Origin: Anthostomella pinea
Lineage: Eukaryota; Ascomycota; Sordariomycetes; Xylariales; Xylariaceae
Reading direction: 5' to 3'
Assembly: GCA_963556695.1 (NCBI GenBank)
Contig: CAUWAG010000004.1
Span: 2,666,001 to 2,730,000 of the forward strand
DNA length: 64,000 bases
Within the stretch, counting starts at the first letter, position 1, and every line of letters starts with the position of its first letter. The position numbers and the translations under genes are program-made. Under the pieces are notes generated by a model, which saw only the letters and a list, made by a program, of their open reading frames with translations, had not been told where the DNA came from and made no database searches. Positions 60,294-64,000 of the stretch are shown piece by piece.

Positions 60294-61642
60294 CACTGAC
60301 CCTCCAAAAGTCTCCGAGCATCCACCACGCTAATTTCAAAACGCGTCTAGGCGCTCGCGACCCCCTTCCTTCTTCACCTTTTATTTACTTAACACCAAAT
60401 AGATGGATTTACAAAAGGTTGGTACAGTTCTGACCGCAAATCGCGGGCCAAACCAGGAATTTACTTCCGAAGCTCCTGCAGCTATTGTGGCTGCCAGGGC
60501 GGCAGGCGCAAGGCGCGACGATGTCACGAGCGCGTTCCATCTGGATCGGCCTCAAACCGTGACTGACAGTATCAACACTACTAGAGAACATAACACCACG
60601 GTCTCTCGACCTCAAGAGGGAGCCACAAGGACTCTAAACAAGCGCAAAGAAGCTCAGCTAGTTGAAATGGCACAAAAGTACCCCAGAGCCACCTACAGAG
60701 AGCTCAAGAGGAGAGCAGGGTCCTCAACTCCCATACCACTATCAAGCACGTTCTTCGCGCTCACGGGCTTCGCAAATGGAAGGCAGCGAAGCGGATCGAG
60801 CTTATGGAAGATGACGCACGAGAGAGGCTCGCTTTTTGTAATAAATACGACTCCCCAGAGGCTCTGGAAGAGCTGATACGAACACTCTTCTCAGACAAAG
60901 TCACGGTCCAGAATTCACCCGATAATCCGGGCGATTGGGTCATCCGCCTCTCTTCTGAACGTTACAGGCAGGATCTCGTGAATCCTCGGAGTCATGGGAG
61001 ACCCCGTATCTCCATTATGTGTTGGGCCTTGATCTGGTTACGCGGCAGAGAAAGTGGCCTAGGCAAAATCATCTTCTGTAAGCCCGATGAGGATGCTCCT
61101 CGCGGAGGAGTATCTTCAGCTTCATATCAAGACGTCCTTAAGGAAGGGCTCCTTCCGTTCTATGAGGCTGGGGATCCTTTTATGCAAGATAACGCTCGCA
61201 TCCATCGAATTGGAGGCACTCCAGAGTGGCTAGAGGAGCACGGCATCTGGACGATCGACTGGCCTGCTCACAGCCCTGATTTGAACCCGATTGAGCACGT
61301 TTGGGCACTTTTAAAGAAGCAGATACAGAGAAATCGAGCCTGGTTTCGCTAATTTAAAGGCTAATATTGCCCACGAGGCATATGCCAGACAGTTAATCAA
61401 AAGGGCGTGGTCAGAGATCGATCCTGAGGATGTACGCGTTCTCGTCGAATCTCTCGGCAACCGAATCCCCGTAGTGAAAAGGGCAGGTGGTTGGTACACA
61501 CACTATTGAATGGCTTATATAATACAGTTTTTTTCATATTATTACAGTGAGAGATGGGTGCGTGGTGAATGCTGAAAGTTGGAAGGTGTAGGCGTGTAGG
61601 GCTGCTCGAAAAGTGGGCTCGGAGACTTCTGGTCGGGGAGTG
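60294..61642 (+). mobile_element. Tc1-type DNA transposon, DD34E, inactivated
   Basis: About 1.35 kb with terminal inverted repeats: the first 26 bases (CACTGACCCTCCAAAAGTCT...) and the reverse complement of the last 26 match at 21 positions, both ending in CTCCGAGC. TA dinucleotides flank both ends (60292-60293 and 61643-61644), the normal Tc1/mariner target duplication. The transposase lies inside on the same strand. Length and structure are typical of fungal Tc1 elements. Confidence 0.85.
60403..61509 (+). pseudogene. Tc1-type transposase with two frameshifts
   Basis: The protein is readable in three consecutive frames. The first (from 60403) covers the N-terminal DNA-binding helices to KYPRATYRELKRRAG. 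A shift near 60720-60735 leads to TTIKHVLRAHGLRKWKAAKR and the catalytic core: FSDKVTVQN, FMQDNARIHR and SPDLNPIEHVW, with 34 residues between the second Asp and the Glu (DD34E). A second shift near 61350 leads to NLKANIAHEAYARQLIKRAW and the end GGWYTHY. All three catalytic residues are still present, so loss of function comes from the shifts. Decay is mild, suggesting a fairly recent insertion. Confidence 0.88.
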
Positions 61643-62120
61643 TAACATACTTCGTTCCCCGCTGTGAGCGGAAACTCACGCTCCGTAGGAGGCACGCGAT
61701 ATGTGCGAAACGAGTAGATATGACTTGACGAACTACGTCTATACCTCAAATAATACCATTCTATTTATTGTCTTAGCCATCAAGGTTCCCGCGACGGTTG
61801 ACGCCATCGTGAACCTTGATAAGGAACAGTCACATATTCATCGTGAGAACAGGTTGCTATCTCTACTGGCAACAAGATAATCAATACCATTCTATTAATC
61901 CAAAGCTACCCAAGTCTCCTTGAAAACCGTCAACCTTCTATGTCCATGCAATCAGTCTGTGTCCTAGAATCCTATCAATCCGTAATGTGGGGATAGCAAA
62001 CCGCCTTCTGCATATCCGTCATCCTTCTGGGACTAATAAGTGTTCTCCAGCGCACCTATCCTATATCATCAAATCTCCAAACCCGCGGTCCAGCCGCTGG
62101 GCTCCATACCCGAGCCACGA
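61643..62120. other. Interval between transposon and Ser/Thr-rich gene
   Basis: No gene recognised; 3' region of the minus-strand gene. Confidence 0.5.
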
Positions 62121-63566
62121 CTACCGATCCCTCGCCGACTCCGCATCGTTGGGCACACTCGTCGACGCCGTACTGTGGAGTATCGAGCTCGCAACGGTCG
62201 TGATATACGTCAGCGGGTGGTGCAATGCGCCCAGATGACGTGCGATGTGGTTCCTTTTGGGCATGCCTGACGACGCTCCCGAAGTGACGGGCAAGAGCGT
62301 TGTAAGCGATGTGGGCCTTGACGTGGTGGACCTGGAGTCGGTGCTGCTGGGGCTGGTACCTGCTGCCGAAGTGACTGGCCGGGACGAGTTCGTGTTGGAG
62401 GTCACAGAGCTGGAGCTGGCGATAGGTATAAAGCCGGAGCTGGCGATAGGCATAGAGCTGGAGCTAGTGATAGATAGGAACGCTGTGACTGTTAAGGGGC
62501 CGGTGCTGGCGGCATTGGAAGAGGTGGTGCTGGTGTTTGTTCCTGGAAGAGGTGGGTGAGATGGGATCGTGCTCGGACGGACAGAGCCAGAGCCGGTGAC
62601 GTTGCCAGCCTGGCTTTTCGTTGCTGTTATTGAAGCTTGCTTCGATGTAGTCGTTGCGTTCCAACAGTCGTCGGAGACGGTTACGGTTGTGTGAACGGTA
62701 CTCGTCGACCGTGATGAGTCGCTAACCGTAATGAAGTACAGCTCAGTGTCGCTACTTGTGGACGGTGTAGTGATGGCGGTGGGAAGGGACAGCCCTGATG
62801 ACATCGTCGCAGAAGTGGCTGAAGATGCAGGTGGTACGTAGGATGTTGGACTTGACCGTCGCGTAGACTTGATGGTCATGGAGGTCTCGCTTGGCGGTAC
62901 GGTCACAGTGATGGTGCTGGTACTCGTTAAAGTTGTAGTGGTAGTGTATTCGGACACCTCGGCCGCACCAGAGCTTGGCACGGGATATGTGAGGAGCCTT
63001 GTCACAGTGGTCGATGATGGCATCCCGCTGATAGTGACGGGTACAACTTTCACTGTTTGGGTTGGTCTCGTGGAGGTCGGCGTCGGAAGTGATGCACTGG
63101 CGCTTGACTCGGTCAAAGACGCTTGATCTTTTGTGCTGCTTGTCGTGGTTTCGCTGCTCCATGCGGCCGATGTAGTGCTTGCTCCAGTCGCTAGCATCGA
63201 CAGTTTTGTGGACATAGACTCGACCGAGGCCGCGAGGTCCCTCATGTATCTGATTGCTTGATTTGTCGCGTTGTTCAAACTCTCCATCATCTGTTGCAAC
63301 TCGTCTTCCTGATCATCCAACTCTGTCGCCCTCTTTCCTAGCCAAGAAGCATCGTGATCGTACAAGGCCGCTGCTTGCACTCCTATCGGGCTAGTTGGCT
63401 CTACACGAGGTTCGAGATCGGTAGTGTTGCTGCTGGAACTCGTCTGTTCGCTGGTTTCATCACAGGCCACTTCGCCGCGCAACTGATGGCAGGCCTTGCT
63501 CGCACTGGGACCAATAGGCCATGTAATAAGACATAACAGACGAGGGAGAGTCAGGGTGATCTTCAT
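62121..63566 (-). CDS. Secreted Ser/Thr-rich protein with helical N-terminal domain
   Basis: A single exon of 481 residues starting MKITLTLPRLLCLITWPIGP, a signal peptide. A possible Kex2 site (LGKR|A) follows within the first 90 residues, then an acidic/Gln-rich helix (ELDDQEDELQQMMESLNNAT) and about 300 residues very rich in Ser and Thr with VTVSxS and TSTxT words. The C-terminus (MPKRNHIARHLGALHHPLTY...) is neither a GPI signal nor a membrane span. An in-frame ATG 18 codons upstream would bury the signal peptide and was not used. It is probably an O-glycosylated secreted or wall protein. Not obviously homologous to the Ser/Thr-rich gene at 9.2-11.1 kb beyond composition. Confidence 0.75.
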   Translation of the reverse strand: MKITLTLPRLLCLITWPIGPSASKACHQLRGEVACDETSEQTSSSSNTTDLEPRVEPTSPIGVQAAALYDHDASWLGKRATELDDQEDELQQMMESLNNATNQAIRYMRDLAASVESMSTKLSMLATGASTTSAAWSSETTTSSTKDQASLTESSASASLPTPTSTRPTQTVKVVPVTISGMPSSTTVTRLLTYPVPSSGAAEVSEYTTTTTLTSTSTITVTVPPSETSMTIKSTRRSSPTSYVPPASSATSATMSSGLSLPTAITTPSTSSDTELYFITVSDSSRSTSTVHTTVTVSDDCWNATTTSKQASITATKSQAGNVTGSGSVRPSTIPSHPPLPGTNTSTTSSNAASTGPLTVTAFLSITSSSSMPIASSGFIPIASSSSVTSNTNSSRPVTSAAGTSPSSTDSRSTTSRPTSLTTLLPVTSGASSGMPKRNHIARHLGALHHPLTYITTVASSILHSTASTSVPNDAESARDR

Positions 63567-64000
63567 GATTACCCGTTTAGTTTCGCGATGTGATTTGTGA
63601 GATATGAAATGAGTCAGCACAGGTTACTACCGTATGGTGTTGAATTTGGAAAATGATAGCCTGGAAATATTGAGGATAGTAAGTGAAAGAGAAGGGGTTC
63701 TTCGGCTTCGAAATACCCATTACACTATCAGCTGCTGGTGCCGGGAAGATGATTATCGGCGTCTTTGTCCATAAATGTCACGAGACGCTGTTGGTTGGTT
63801 GCTGGCTTGGAAGAAATTTGTCACCGAACTTCAATGTTGGCGATCCGAGAAGCGGGTGGCCGTTTGGCCAACAATCAATTGTGTCCAGATTGTGAGACGC
63901 TGTTCTGGACTCTTCATGTACCCGCCATCTTCGGAGACGACCTAGCCCGCATCGTGTACTCAATTAGTCCTGTGAAGATATCAACTGGCTGTTTGACATG
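63567..64000. other. Promoter side of the Ser/Thr-rich gene, window end
   Basis: No further gene recognised. Confidence 0.5.

Overview
The window comes from a filamentous ascomycete (Pezizomycotina). The genes have short introns, mostly about 46-150 nt, with GT...AG ends and CTAAC-type branch sites. The content includes a HET-domain protein, a 2EXR-type protein, a Tad1-like LINE that looks RIP-damaged, an ERG4 sterol reductase and an SNF1 kinase with typical fungal architecture. Genus and species cannot be set from what is visible. I recognised no rRNA or tRNA genes and no CRISPR array. Splice-junction coordinates were derived by hand from reading-frame continuity and family motifs.

Layout. 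0-5 kb: a decayed Tad1/I-type LINE on the minus strand, cut by the window edge. 5-9.2 kb: gene-poor sequence with one coding-like remnant. 9.2-20.6 kb: a secreted Ser/Thr-rich protein with two minisatellites, an ERJ5-like ER J-protein, an SV2-like MFS transporter with several microexons, a HET-domain protein and an alpha/beta hydrolase. 20.6-30.4 kb: an accessory island holding a small LTR-like element between two copies of a second repeat, a 150-bp solo LTR with a clear target duplication, and fragments of F-box-like or unknown genes. 30.5-50.1 kb: a conserved block with ERG4, DNA polymerase epsilon subunit B (DPB2), a conserved fungal protein, SNF1, a DAO-type FAD oxidoreductase, eIF2-beta, a Mim2-like small membrane protein and a Cys-rich small protein. 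50.9-59.6 kb: an MFS sugar transporter, a 2EXR-like protein, an HSL-type hydrolase and an indoleamine 2,3-dioxygenase. 60.3-61.6 kb: a Tc1-type DNA transposon with terminal inverted repeats, TA duplication and two frameshifts. 62-63.6 kb: a second secreted Ser/Thr-rich protein.

Most genes are independent housekeeping or accessory genes; I see no biosynthetic cluster with a backbone enzyme. Possible functional links are weak: the IDO gene and the neighbouring hydrolase could act in successive kynurenine-pathway steps, and SNF1 regulates the kind of sugar uptake carried out by the MFS gene at 51-53 kb. The strongest unusual signals are the very small exons in the two MFS genes, including a predicted 5-nt exon followed by a GA rather than GT donor, the permuted repeat cassette at 22.4-25 kb, and the solo LTR whose pre-insertion site is preserved in the sister repeat.
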